DNA of 64,000 nucleotides from Iodidimonas sp. SYSU 1G8 (GTDB lineage Bacteria; Pseudomonadota; Alphaproteobacteria; SMXS01): the NCBI RefSeq assembly GCF_039655775.1, contig NZ_JBBYXJ010000001.1, positions 868,001-932,000 of the forward strand, given 5' to 3'. Both the position numbers and the translations under genes were made by a program. The notes under the pieces were generated by a model, which worked only from the letters and a program-made list of their open reading frames with translations, searched no databases and had not been told where the DNA came from. Below, in pieces: positions 34,143 to 42,726 of the stretch; position 1 is the first letter of the stretch; every line of letters begins with the position of its first letter.

Positions 34143-35420
34143 ATGCGGGCCAGGTGGAAGCAGTTGCTCACGGGAGGCGTGCTGTTCTGGAGCGCGACCG
34201 TTCTCGCCGCCGGGACGCCGCACGCCCAGGAACCGGAACGTATGCGGCGTCCGGCCGATCTGGCCGTATCGCCGGAATTGGCGCGATCGCCCGCCGCCCT
34301 GCGCGATCTGCGCCTGCGGATCGTGCGCAGCCAGGCGACGCCGGTGGATCTGACGCAAACGCCAGCCACGCAGGAGATTCCCACCGCGCCGGTGCCGGCG
34401 TTGCAGCCGCTGCAGCTGGGAGACGCCCGGTTCGTCAGGCTGGGGCGGGAGGACGAGATCAAGACCAAGGCACTTGCGCAGGCGGCTATTCCCGCCGCCC
34501 TGCGCGCCGATGCCGCCGTATTCGAGGGCGTGGTGCAGACGGTCGATGACAACGCCCAGGAACTGATCCTCAAGGCAGTCGCCTTTCCGCGCGCGCCGCT
34601 GCGTCTCAACCCGGCCACCGGCAAATTCGAGGGTGGCGTCAGCGTGGGCGTGATCGAAGTCGGCGGCACGGTGGCCCGGACCTTGTCCGCCCCGATTGCC
34701 TTCCAGGTCATCGGTCCGGTCAGCGCCGATCCCGATACGGTCAGCGCGACGCAGACCGCGCCACCCTACAGGGAAATCAGGGTGCAGGCCGACGCGCCCG
34801 ACGCCGCCGTGAAGATCACCGTGGTCTCCAACGTCGCACCGGCAGGAGAGGAGCTGGTGTTGACGGTCCGCCCATCCCTCGGGGTCTCGGTGAGTCCGGC
34901 CAGGATCCAGGGCTGGGGTCTGGAGACGGCGGATGTGCTGGTCAGCGCGCAGGGGTTCGAGGCCGCGCGCGACAACCGGCTGCAATTGTCGAGCACGCTG
35001 GGGCGCCTCTCGGCGACGCAGACGACGCTCGATCCGGGTGGGCTGGCCCAGGTGTCGATCCGTTCCGAATCCGTGGGGAGCGGCACGATCTCGATCCGAG
35101 GCGCGGGGCTGGACGGCGCGACGGCGAGCATCGTCTATGTCTTTCCCTGGCGGTTCCTGGGCGCGGCGCTGATCGGCGGCATCGTCGGCGGGCTGCTGCG
35201 CAAGCGAACACGGTCACGCAGCACGGCCACGCTGGTCAAATCGCTCGGCATCGCGGTGCTGAGCGCGGCCGTGGTCGTCGGCCTTTATGTCCTGGGCATC
35301 AACCTGATCGGCTTCGCGCTGCCGGCCCATGGCGGCGAGGTGCTGGTGTTCGTCGTCGCCGCACTGGGCGCGCTCTACGGCACCAAACTTCTGTCGGTGC
35401 ATCCCGCCGCGGGCACTTAG
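34143..35420 (+). CDS. Unrecognised exported beta-rich protein with C-terminal membrane segments
   Basis: 425 residues. Signal peptide to about residue 28 (TVLAAGTPHAQ), a Pro/Ala-rich charged region, then a long Val/Thr/Ser-rich part (about 110-330) that looks like two or more Ig-like beta-sandwich domains (for example GLAQVSIRSESVGSGTISIR, reminiscent of invasin-type repeats). Three hydrophobic helices lie at about 336-420, with a basic KRTRSR loop. No catalytic motif seen. ATG 34143 follows GGGGGAAA. It is a single gene; family unknown to me. Confidence 0.72.
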   Translation: MRARWKQLLTGGVLFWSATVLAAGTPHAQEPERMRRPADLAVSPELARSPAALRDLRLRIVRSQATPVDLTQTPATQEIPTAPVPALQPLQLGDARFVRLGREDEIKTKALAQAAIPAALRADAAVFEGVVQTVDDNAQELILKAVAFPRAPLRLNPATGKFEGGVSVGVIEVGGTVARTLSAPIAFQVIGPVSADPDTVSATQTAPPYREIRVQADAPDAAVKITVVSNVAPAGEELVLTVRPSLGVSVSPARIQGWGLETADVLVSAQGFEAARDNRLQLSSTLGRLSATQTTLDPGGLAQVSIRSESVGSGTISIRGAGLDGATASIVYVFPWRFLGAALIGGIVGGLLRKRTRSRSTATLVKSLGIAVLSAAVVVGLYVLGINLIGFALPAHGGEVLVFVVAALGALYGTKLLSVHPAAGT

Positions 35421-35485
35421 GATGGTTTCCCCGGCCTGAAAACCGCGCTACGGTTTTCCCATCCGTACCAATGGGGAGATTGGGG

Positions 35486-36385
35486 ATGCAACTGGCCGAG
35501 ATCGACACGCCGACGGGCGCCAAGGGATGGGACGATCCGCTGGGACTGATCACGCCCGCGGTGATCGAGCAGTACAGGCGGGACGGCGTCGTCTATCTGC
35601 CGCAGGCGATCCATCCGGAATGGCTGACGCTGATCGACTACGGCATCCAGCGCATCCTGGCGAGCGGCAGCCCGAACATCCAGACCTTCTTCAAGGACAT
35701 GCCGGGCGAGTTCAAGGACATGGTCCGGCACTTCGCCGTGACGCCGGAATTCCAGCGGCTGCTCTATGACAGCCCCATCGCCGACATGATCGGGAAGCTG
35801 ATCGGCTCGGAAAATGTCTGGCTGCTGTTCGACCACGTCTTCGTCAAGGAAGGCGGTTTCTGCCGCAAGACGCCGTGGCACCAGGACATGCCTTACTGGC
35901 CGGTCGGCGGCGAGCAGATCGCGTCGATGTGGATCACGCTGGACCCGATTCCCAAGGAAGAATGCCTGGAATTCGTGCCCGGCTCGCACCGTCAGATCAT
36001 GTATGACGGCTTCAGCCCGCCCGACGCGCATGTGGACCCGACGAAGGGCTTCTACGGCAAGGAACTGCCGCGCCTGCCGAATATCGAGGAAGAGCGCGAG
36101 AAGTGGAACATCGTGTCCTTCGACATCACGCCCGGCGACGTGGTGCTGCTGCATCCGGGCGTGCTGCATGGCGGCGGCCACACGACCAACGGACGACGGC
36201 GCCGCACGCTTTCGGCGCGGCTCTATGGCGACGATATCGTGTTCGCCACACGCCCGGACAGCCGCCCGACCGTGCCGCTGACGCCGGGGTTGAAACTCAA
36301 GCTGAAGCCGGGCGATCCGCTGCGCAGCCCGTACTATCCGCGTCTGCGGCCGTTGCCGGCGCGCGAGGCGATGGCCTGGGAGTAA
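35486..36385 (+). CDS. Phytanoyl-CoA dioxygenase (PhyH) family oxygenase
   Basis: 299-residue Fe(II)/2-oxoglutarate oxygenase. The metal triad is visible as TPWHQDMPYW (H-x-D) and a distal His in VLLHPGVLHGGG; RRRRTLSARLYGDD supplies the 2-OG-binding Arg. PhyH enzymes hydroxylate branched or cyclic lipids and small molecules. I chose ATG 35486 (MQLAEIDTP); the ATG at 35471 overlaps the GGGGAG ribosome site. Single gene between the unknown membrane protein and msrB. Substrate unknown, possibly part of the same hydrophobic-compound metabolism. Confidence 0.92.
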   Translation: MQLAEIDTPTGAKGWDDPLGLITPAVIEQYRRDGVVYLPQAIHPEWLTLIDYGIQRILASGSPNIQTFFKDMPGEFKDMVRHFAVTPEFQRLLYDSPIADMIGKLIGSENVWLLFDHVFVKEGGFCRKTPWHQDMPYWPVGGEQIASMWITLDPIPKEECLEFVPGSHRQIMYDGFSPPDAHVDPTKGFYGKELPRLPNIEEEREKWNIVSFDITPGDVVLLHPGVLHGGGHTTNGRRRRTLSARLYGDDIVFATRPDSRPTVPLTPGLKLKLKPGDPLRSPYYPRLRPLPAREAMAWE

Positions 36386-36397
36386 GGGCGCCCGCCC

Positions 36398-36796
36398 CTA
36401 CTCCTTGGGCTCAAGCTTCAGCGAGGCCGAATTGATGCAGTAGCGGAGGCCGTCGGGACCAGGACCATCGGGAAAAACGTGCCCGAGATGAGCGTCGCAT
36501 TTGGCGCACAGCACCTCGACGCGAACCATGCCGTGGGTGCGATCGACTTCCTCGTCGATTTTCGAGGCATCGATGGGCGCCGAGAACGCCGGCCAGCCGC
36601 AATGGGACTGAAACTTGGCGTCGGATTCGAACAATTCCTCGCCGCAGCAGATGCAACGATAGACGCCCGGCGCGAAGACCGCGTCATATTCATTGGCATA
36701 GGGCCGTTCCGTCGCCTTCTGGCGGGTTACCGCGTACTGGATCGGCGTCAGCATCGCCCGCCATTCGGCCTCGGTCTTGGTGATCTTCTCGCTCAT
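36398..36796 (-). CDS. msrB: Peptide-methionine (R)-S-oxide reductase MsrB
   Basis: 132 residues, the full MsrB length. Two Zn-binding CxxC pairs (CICC near residue 48 and CAKC near 97), the substrate region [10 protein letters not shown] and the catalytic Cys in RYCINSASL are intact. It reduces methionine-R-sulfoxide in proteins using thioredoxin and, lacking a signal peptide, acts in the cytosol. Convergent with the PhyH gene (12 nt). A stand-alone MsrB; no MsrA is seen in the window. Confidence 0.97.
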   Translation of the reverse strand: MSEKITKTEAEWRAMLTPIQYAVTRQKATERPYANEYDAVFAPGVYRCICCGEELFESDAKFQSHCGWPAFSAPIDASKIDEEVDRTHGMVRVEVLCAKCDAHLGHVFPDGPGPDGLRYCINSASLKLEPKE

Positions 36797-36881
36797 GGCA
36801 GTCTCCTCGGTCTCCGGCGCTTGAGGCGCCGCTCAGGGCCACTACATGATGCCGCAGAGCATGGATGAAAAGGAATAATCG

Positions 36882-37676
36882 ATGATGCGGGAGCCGCCGG
36901 CGCCGCGCCCTGTCAGACGTGCCGAACTGACCGGCCAACTCCGCGCGCTGGGTGTCCGGGAGGGCGGCGTGTTGCTCGTCCATACCTCGTTCCGGGCCAT
37001 CCGCCCGATCGAGGACGGACCGGTGGGGCTGATCGCCGCGCTACGCGACGCCATCGGCTCCGAAGGCACGCTGGTGATGCCGTCATGGACCGGGGACGAT
37101 GAAAGTCCCTTCGACCCGGAGAGCACGCCCGCTTCACCTGACCTGGGCGTGGTCGCCGATATTTTCTGGCGCCAGCCGGGCGTGCGCCGCAGCCATCATG
37201 CCTTCGCCTTCGCGGCGGCCGGTCCCGCCGCCGGCGCGATCACGCGGGACCCGTTGCCATTGCCGCCCCACATTCCGGAGAGCCCGGCGGGGCGTGTCCA
37301 TGAACTGGATGGGCAGGTCCTGTTGCTCGGTGTCGAGCACGACAGCGATACGACCATCCATCTCGCCGAGTTGCTGGCATCCGTCCCGTACGGCGTGCCG
37401 AAGCACTGCACGGTTCTGAAAGACGGCGTGCCGGTCCGGATCGGCTATCGGGAGAACGATCACTGCTGCGACCGTTTCACGCTGGTTGATGAGTGGCTGC
37501 GGCAGCGGAACCTGCAGGCGGAAGGTCTCGTGGGGCACGGCCATGCCCGTCTGGCCCGGGCGCGAGATATCGTCTCCGTTGTCTCCGAGGCGCTGGCGGC
37601 GGATTCGCTGATCTTTCTGCACGATCCCGACGAAAGGTGCGCCGATTGCGACGACGCCCGCGCATCCATTGGCTGA
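36882..37676 (+). CDS. AAC(3)-family (aminoglycoside N(3)-acetyltransferase-like) acetyltransferase
   Basis: 264-residue protein matching the antibiotic N-acetyltransferase fold: GVLLVHTSFRAI, GTLVMPSWTGDDE, RRSHHAFAFAAAG (catalytic His region) and LLLGVEHDSDTTIHLAE. Chromosomal environmental members of this family often do not confer resistance and acylate other amines. The C-terminus carries an extra Cys pair (CADC). Two adjacent ATGs (36882, 36885) follow AAAAGG. Divergent from msrB. Family sure; substrate not. Confidence 0.9.
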   Translation: MMREPPAPRPVRRAELTGQLRALGVREGGVLLVHTSFRAIRPIEDGPVGLIAALRDAIGSEGTLVMPSWTGDDESPFDPESTPASPDLGVVADIFWRQPGVRRSHHAFAFAAAGPAAGAITRDPLPLPPHIPESPAGRVHELDGQVLLLGVEHDSDTTIHLAELLASVPYGVPKHCTVLKDGVPVRIGYRENDHCCDRFTLVDEWLRQRNLQAEGLVGHGHARLARARDIVSVVSEALAADSLIFLHDPDERCADCDDARASIG

Positions 37677-37821
37677 AACCCCATGAAACCATCCTCTTGG
37701 ACTATTTAAAAAATCAGCTTCCTCACAACAGTGTGAAGTCAAATTTTCATAACTCATTGCGAGTATGAAATATTCGTCCTACTTCTGGTCTTGGGGGCGC
37801 ACTCTGAACCAGAGACACATC

Positions 37822-38160
37822 ATGAAACAGGGATTTTTCTTCCAGTCGGCGGCTGTCGCGGCCGTTGCCTTCGTACTGATCGGCCAGGCCATGGCCGGAC
37901 AGGGAAGCGGCATATCCGCCCCGGCGGATGCCTCTTCGTCGGTCCATTCGTCCAGCTCGAGTTCCAGTTCCAGTTCAAGCTCGACCTGCCTGGACGCCAC
38001 CGGCAAACCGGTCACCGACGTTTCGGTCTGCTCGTCCGGGGCCTGCACCGACGCGAGCGGCAAGAAGATCACCGACACGTCCGCCTGCGCGGTGACGTCG
38101 CCGCGCGACGCCGCCAGCGGCATGGCGACCGGCAAGCGCCAGCACAAGCCGATGCCGTAA
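37822..38160 (+). CDS. Small secreted poly-serine protein with a Cys-flanked repeat
   Basis: 112 residues. Signal peptide to about residue 25 (IGQAMA-GQ). The mature region starts with a run of twelve consecutive serines (about residues 44-55), then two copies of C-x-D-A-[TS]-G-K-x-x-T-D-x-S-x-C with a 19-residue period, and a basic Lys/Arg/His tail. I prefer ATG 37822 because it is followed directly by the signal peptide; the ATG at 37765 would put 19 extra residues in front. The preceding 140 nt are AT-rich. Family not recognised; extracytoplasmic, perhaps wall-associated. Confidence 0.7.
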   Translation: MKQGFFFQSAAVAAVAFVLIGQAMAGQGSGISAPADASSSVHSSSSSSSSSSSSTCLDATGKPVTDVSVCSSGACTDASGKKITDTSACAVTSPRDAASGMATGKRQHKPMP

Positions 38161-38161
38161 A

Positions 38162-39193
38162 TCAGTCGCCGTCCCGATCATAGGTGTAGCCGCCGCTGAG
38201 CAGCCACGGCGCATATCTGGACGGAGCGGGTTTGTTATCACGGCCCATCGTGCGCGCCAGGACACTGGGGTGCACGATGGGATTGCCGTGGGTCTGCACC
38301 GGCCAGGAGCGGACCTTGCGGCGAAAGAAGCGCGCAACACCACTAGCCATGGAATCGTGCAGCATGCCGTCGGGCCGCGGGTCCAGCGTCACCCGGTGGT
38401 TCGGATACAGAAGCAGTCCGTGGCGCACCGCGTTGTCCACCATCCACTGCAGCGCGATATCGGACAGGCCCGGTTCGGCATAGCCGCCGCCCACATCCGT
38501 GTGGGCGCCGCAGAACCAGACCTGACGCATGGTCTGATAGGGTTCGATCTGCGGGTCCCAGAGGACCGGGTGAAACGTCTCGCGCTCCTCGTCGATGGCC
38601 AGAGCCTGATAGGCGTTCTCGACGCTCCTGCTGAGCTTCAGGTCATGGAACTTGTGCCGGAACCACGGCATGGCGTTGACGACCGCGTTCAGTGGCCCGA
38701 TCGGCACGCCCAGCGCGGCGACCGTGTCCCAGACACCGAGAAACTTGATGCGCACCCACATGGTGTGATTGCGGGCGATGAATTTTTCCGCCGCCGCGAC
38801 GCGCCTGTCGCGGTCCTCGATCTTGTAGATGTCATAGGCGGTGTCGATCAGTTCCGGGCGCGACTGGGGCAGCATCCCGAAAAGATGGATCATTCCGGAC
38901 AGGCTGCGCACGGTGGTGGCGCCCCTGCTGAAACCGAACAGGAATATCTGGTCGCCCGCCTGATAGTTTTCGAACAGGAAGCGGTAGCAGTCGATGATGT
39001 TCCGCGAGATGCCGTAGCCGGTGGCCTGCGCCAGCAGCCGGCGCGATCCGGTGCCCAGCCCCTTGTCGTAGAACGCGGTCTGCTGCGGCGAACGGTCGAG
39101 CACCATGTTGAAGAGCTTGTAGACGTTGGTATTGACGCCGCTGCCACCTTCCTGGCCCGTCCCGTCCGAGAAGATGACGATGTTCTTGCTCAT
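38162..39193 (-). CDS. DUF2235 alpha/beta hydrolase (Tle1-like phospholipase domain)
   Basis: 343 residues of the DUF2235 family. The start KNIVIFSDGTGQEGG is characteristic, the nucleophile elbow is FGFSRGA, and GAHTDVGGGYAEPGLSD carries the Asp and aids the triad. In type VI secretion the same domain forms Tle1 phospholipases, but free-standing chromosomal copies like this, without VgrG or PAAR neighbours, are common and untested. ATG 39193 follows GGGG. Convergent with the poly-Ser gene (1-nt gap). Confidence 0.88.
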   Translation of the reverse strand: MSKNIVIFSDGTGQEGGSGVNTNVYKLFNMVLDRSPQQTAFYDKGLGTGSRRLLAQATGYGISRNIIDCYRFLFENYQAGDQIFLFGFSRGATTVRSLSGMIHLFGMLPQSRPELIDTAYDIYKIEDRDRRVAAAEKFIARNHTMWVRIKFLGVWDTVAALGVPIGPLNAVVNAMPWFRHKFHDLKLSRSVENAYQALAIDEERETFHPVLWDPQIEPYQTMRQVWFCGAHTDVGGGYAEPGLSDIALQWMVDNAVRHGLLLYPNHRVTLDPRPDGMLHDSMASGVARFFRRKVRSWPVQTHGNPIVHPSVLARTMGRDNKPAPSRYAPWLLSGGYTYDRDGD

Positions 39194-39655
39194 GTTTTTC
39201 CCCGTGATCGCAGCCGGGGAGACGGAAGCGGCCGCCACGCGCGGTCAATAACCCACGATTGTCCGCCGACCCCGTCCCCCTTGCCGCCCCCTTCTTGGCT
39301 CTTGAGGCCGCGCGGTCGGGCGCGGCCATGCGACGTCAGGCCGCCATGCCGGATCTCGATCATGATGGGAGGCAAGGCGGGCGATGCCGCCGCGGGAACA
39401 AGCCTCCAGATCATGCCGGCTCCGTCCAGAGCGGCACATTTTTCTACAGGCCTCGCCGACATTCCCGGCGTCCTTCCCCCAAAGGTGTCGCCGGTCGCCG
39501 CGCCGACGCCGCCGATCAAAGGCAGGCCGAGCGGACTTCGTCTCTCACACGTTTCAACCAGAGGGGTAAAAATGTCAATTCTGTAATGTTCCAGGACGGA
39601 ACTTCACGGGCACCCCGGCTGTTAGGGTCTGGTCCAAGAATCAGGAGAGAGAACG
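39194..39655. other. 462-nt intergenic region without a recognisable gene
   Basis: Lies between the divergent DUF2235 and flavin-binding stress-protein genes. I see no convincing small gene. Near its right end GGAAC (39598) and TGTT (39620) are 17 nt apart, a degenerate EcfG-type promoter, followed by an AGGAGAGAG ribosome site for the gene at 39656. Confidence 0.65.
39598..39623 (+). promoter_or_regulatory. Possible EcfG-type promoter, GGAAC-N17-TGTT
   Basis: The -35-like GGAAC is perfect; the -10 element TGTT differs by one base from CGTT. It ends 32 nt before a pyridoxamine-phosphate-oxidase-like general stress gene, a common target of such promoters. Weaker than the perfect match at 47966. 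Confidence 0.35.
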
Positions 39656-40126
39656 ATGTCCGACCGACAGGAACTTTGGGATTTGATCGACGATTTCCAT
39701 TTCTGCATGGCCACCACCCATCAGGGCGGCACCATGCGCTCACGGCCCATGTCCCCTTATGTGGACAAGAGCGCGGGCGTGATTTACTTCCTCGCCGACG
39801 CGGGCGCGCCGATGGCCGATCAGATCCAGGCGGATCAGGACATCAACCTGGCCTTCATCGCCCCCAAGGACAAGAACTTCATTTCGCTGTCCGGCACGGC
39901 CGGCGTGAGCCAGGACCAGGCGATCATCAAGGACCTGTGGAATCCCACCGCCGAAGCATGGTTCCCCGGTGGCCCCGGCACGGTGGCCCTGATCACCATC
40001 ACGCCGTCGAGCGCGGAACTGTGGGATGGCGAAAGCAGCAAGATCAAGACCATGTGGGAGATGGCGAAGGCGCGCCGCAAGGATCAGAAGCCCGACGTCA
40101 CCGAGCACAAGAAGATGTCGCTCTAA
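39656..40126 (+). CDS. Pyridoxamine 5'-phosphate oxidase-related FMN-binding split-barrel protein (general stress type)
   Basis: 156 residues of the FMN-binding split-barrel fold: LWDLIDDFHFCMATTHQGG, RSRPMSP, IYFLADAGAP and INLAFIAPKDKNFISLSGTAG are the usual 'general stress protein 26-like' signature. Such proteins bind FMN or F420 and are induced by stress; catalysis is generally unproven. ATG 39656 follows AGGAGAG. A hairpin follows at 40147. Single gene. Confidence 0.9.
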   Translation: MSDRQELWDLIDDFHFCMATTHQGGTMRSRPMSPYVDKSAGVIYFLADAGAPMADQIQADQDINLAFIAPKDKNFISLSGTAGVSQDQAIIKDLWNPTAEAWFPGGPGTVALITITPSSAELWDGESSKIKTMWEMAKARRKDQKPDVTEHKKMSL

Positions 40127-40146
40127 GACCAAGCGAATACCGTGCG

Positions 40147-40170
40147 AAGGCCGGCCTCAGGGCCGGCCTT
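40147..40170 (+). terminator. Hairpin after the stress-protein gene
   Basis: Perfect 10-bp stem AAGGCCGGCC/GGCCGGCCTT with loop TCAG, 20 nt past the stop. No clear U-tract follows, so termination strength is uncertain. Confidence 0.6.
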
Positions 40171-40291
40171 ATGCTGTCCGGAGCCGGTCGACAGGTCGCG
40201 GGCAAGGCCCGGCCAGAAAAATCGGAGTCGTTGTTATCGCCTCTCGGCATGCTGTGGCATGATGCCGCCCTCAACATGCAAGGGACCATAC

Positions 40292-41827
40292 ATGGGAGGA
40301 GGCTCGGTCGACCTGGACGTCGATGATCACGGCGATATCGAGACCGACATCTGCATCGTTGGCGCCGGCCCTGCCGGGATCACGCTGGCGCACGCGCTGA
40401 CGAACGCCAACCTCCGGGTCTGCCTGCTGGACAGGGGCGGACTCGAGGCGGCCGAGCCCGAGCGGCTCGACGTGATCGGCCGCCCCTATCCACCATCCGA
40501 TGGCGGCCGCGCCCAGCGCTTTGGCGGCACGAGCCATCTCTGGGGCGGGCATTGCGTCCCGCTTCGCGCCCTTCACATGGGCGCGCGCGACTGGGTGGCG
40601 GGCGGCGAATGGCCCTTCGGCCTCGAAACCCTGGCACCCTATTATGAGCGCGCCTGCCGAATGCTCGGCCTGGGCGGACAGGATTTCGACGCCGCCGCCG
40701 CGTCGCGGCGCCTGGGGCGGGAGCTGCTGCCGCTGGCGGGAGACCATTTCGAGACCACCCTCTCGCGCTACCAGCCGCTGGAATTCGGCGCGGCGTTCGG
40801 CCCGGCGCTGGCGGCCGACCGCAAGATCAGGCGCATGCTTCACGCCCGGGTCACACGGATCGTACTGGCGCCTTCGGGCCGCGCCGTGGCGAGCCTGACC
40901 GTCAAGAGCCGGAACGGAACGACGCGCGCCGTTCGCGCCAGGCGCTATGTGCTGGCGGCTGGCGGCATCGAGAATGCCCGCCTGCTGCTCGCCTCGGGCG
41001 AGACCGGCGTGGCCAACGGAACGGATCTGGTCGGGCGCAATTTCATGGAGCACCCGGTCTATTTCAGCGGCGTCGTGAGCCTGGACGAGGCACGCGACGT
41101 CAGAGACGAGCTGGCCCATTATCACACCGGCGTGGCGCTGGACGGTCACAGGGTACGCTTCCACCTGGCGGCGACGGAGTCGCTGGAGCGGAGATTGCGG
41201 ATTCCCGGTTTCCGCGCCGAGATCCTGTGCGTGCCGCGCCTGCGCTGGGCGGCCAAGCGCACGGCCGGGCGTCCGGCGTTCGGGTCGCGGCCAGCGACGC
41301 GGATGGCGGCGGCGACCCTTGCCCGGCATCCCTTGGAAGCCCTCAGGGTCCTGACCGGGCGGAAGCCGTCCCACTGGTGTTTGTGGCTGATGAACAATGT
41401 CGAACAGGTGCCCAATCCAGAGAGCCGGGTCACCCTTTCGCGCCAACGTGACGCACAGGGCGAACAGCTCGCCGCGCTGGACTGGCGCCTGAGCGCCCAG
41501 GACCGGGACGGAATCGCCAAGGCCCATGCGGTACTCGCGACCGAGCTGGCCAGGGCCGGCATCGGCCGCTTCATTCACGAAATGCCGGTATCGGAAAGGC
41601 AGATTCTCAAGGGCACGACGACCGCCCGTCATCACATGGGCACGACCCGCATGAGCGACGCTCCGCGCCGCGGCGTGGTCGACAGCAATTTGCGCGCCCA
41701 CGAGATCGACAACCTCCATGTCGCCGGATCATCGGTGTTTCCGAGCGGGGGCTGGGCCAATCCGACCCTGACCATCGTCGCGCTCTCGCTCCGTCTCGCG
41801 GACCATTTGCGGGGCGATCTGTCTTGA
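40292..41827 (+). CDS. GMC-family FAD-dependent oxidoreductase
   Basis: 511 residues. The FAD-binding motif DICIVGAGPAGITLAHAL lies near residue 20, GGTSHLWGGHC near 70, and the C-terminal GMC signature runs from HHMGTTRMS to HVAGSSVFPSGGWANPTLTIVAL. Members oxidise alcohols, often on sugars, sterols or polyols. ATG 40292 follows AAGGGA. The stop overlaps the start of a GT32-like glycosyltransferase by 4 nt (TTGA), so the two are probably made together, suggesting oxidation of a sugar or lipid-linked glycan. Substrate unknown. Confidence 0.92.
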   Translation: MGGGSVDLDVDDHGDIETDICIVGAGPAGITLAHALTNANLRVCLLDRGGLEAAEPERLDVIGRPYPPSDGGRAQRFGGTSHLWGGHCVPLRALHMGARDWVAGGEWPFGLETLAPYYERACRMLGLGGQDFDAAAASRRLGRELLPLAGDHFETTLSRYQPLEFGAAFGPALAADRKIRRMLHARVTRIVLAPSGRAVASLTVKSRNGTTRAVRARRYVLAAGGIENARLLLASGETGVANGTDLVGRNFMEHPVYFSGVVSLDEARDVRDELAHYHTGVALDGHRVRFHLAATESLERRLRIPGFRAEILCVPRLRWAAKRTAGRPAFGSRPATRMAAATLARHPLEALRVLTGRKPSHWCLWLMNNVEQVPNPESRVTLSRQRDAQGEQLAALDWRLSAQDRDGIAKAHAVLATELARAGIGRFIHEMPVSERQILKGTTTARHHMGTTRMSDAPRRGVVDSNLRAHEIDNLHVAGSSVFPSGGWANPTLTIVALSLRLADHLRGDLS

Positions 41828-42726
41828 GCCGATTGAATCAGGCGGACTGGGCCGGCGCGCTGCCGGTCGTTCCCGAGGGCGACCGCGTTCCCCGGATCAT
41901 CCACCAGACATTCCCGGACAAGACCCTGCCGCCCGCCCTGCGGGTCATCGTTGACGCGCTGCGTGACGGTAATCCCGGCTGGGAGCACCGTCTTTACGAC
42001 GACCGGGACGTGGCCGAATTCATCGGCCATGCCTATGGCCCGGCGGTGCTGGATCTGTTCAACAGGCTCGATCCGTCGTACGGCGCCGCCCGCGCCGATC
42101 TGTTCCGATACCTGCTGATGTACAGGATGGGAGGCGTGTACCTGGACATCAAAAGCGGCAGCCACGTGCCGCTCGATACGGTGCTGCGGCCCGGCGACCG
42201 TTTCCTGCTGTCCCACTGGGGCGACCGCGATGACGGCGCGCGGCGTCATTGGGGATCCCATCGGGAGCTGACGGCGTTGCCCGGCGGAGAATTCGAGCAG
42301 TGGTACATCGCGTGCGCGCCGGGCCACCCGTTCCTGCGGGCCGTGATCCTGCGGGTTCTGCGCAACATCGAATGCTATGAACCGCTTCGCCACGGCGTCG
42401 CGCGCAAGGGCGTGCTGCGGGTCACCGGACCGATCGCCTACAGCCTGGCGATCGCGCCGCTGCTCGACCGCGCGCCGCACCGGCGCTGGGTCAATCACGG
42501 CGAAGATGGCCTGGTTTACACCATGGTGGATGCGGCCGACGATATGGCGCATGAAGCGTTCTTCGCGACGCATTACAGCCACCTGACGCGCCCCATCGTG
42601 CGATGCGGTCCGGTCAAGACCGCCGCCGTCGAGACGCTCATGCGGATGAAGAAGACGATCAAGCGCTGGATCGGTCCGCTCCGGCGGCGATTGCGGCCGA
42701 CGTCCGGACCGACGCCGTCGCGCTGA
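41824..42726 (+). CDS. GT32-like glycosyltransferase (OCH1/sugar-transferase DXD-type)
   Basis: 300 residues. VPRIIHQTFPDKTLPPA, WEHRLYDD and ARADLFRYLLMYRMGGVYLDI are the hallmarks of the DXD-sugar-binding/GT32 group; the metal-binding segment here reads DIKSG rather than the classical DxD, a known variant in some members. The start is TTG at 41824, overlapping the GMC stop, which indicates translational coupling. C-terminus is basic. It would transfer a sugar to a lipid or glycan acceptor. Confidence 0.85.
   Translation: MSRLNQADWAGALPVVPEGDRVPRIIHQTFPDKTLPPALRVIVDALRDGNPGWEHRLYDDRDVAEFIGHAYGPAVLDLFNRLDPSYGAARADLFRYLLMYRMGGVYLDIKSGSHVPLDTVLRPGDRFLLSHWGDRDDGARRHWGSHRELTALPGGEFEQWYIACAPGHPFLRAVILRVLRNIECYEPLRHGVARKGVLRVTGPIAYSLAIAPLLDRAPHRRWVNHGEDGLVYTMVDAADDMAHEAFFATHYSHLTRPIVRCGPVKTAAVETLMRMKKTIKRWIGPLRRRLRPTSGPTPSR

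Noticed and set aside
36882..37676. Acquired aminoglycoside resistance gene
   Set aside because: No mobile element or integron site is nearby, the codon use matches the region, and chromosomal AAC(3)-like proteins often have other substrates.
37940..37985. The serine-codon run as a microsatellite or CRISPR-like repeat
   Set aside because: Codons are mixed (TCG, TCC, AGC, AGT, TCA), there are no spacers, and it lies within an open frame after a signal peptide.
38162..39193. Type VI secretion effector
   Set aside because: DUF2235 is shared with Tle1 effectors, but no VgrG, PAAR, Hcp or immunity gene is nearby.
40271..41719. A long - strand open frame
   Set aside because: Shadow of the GMC oxidoreductase gene, which carries full FAD and GMC signatures.
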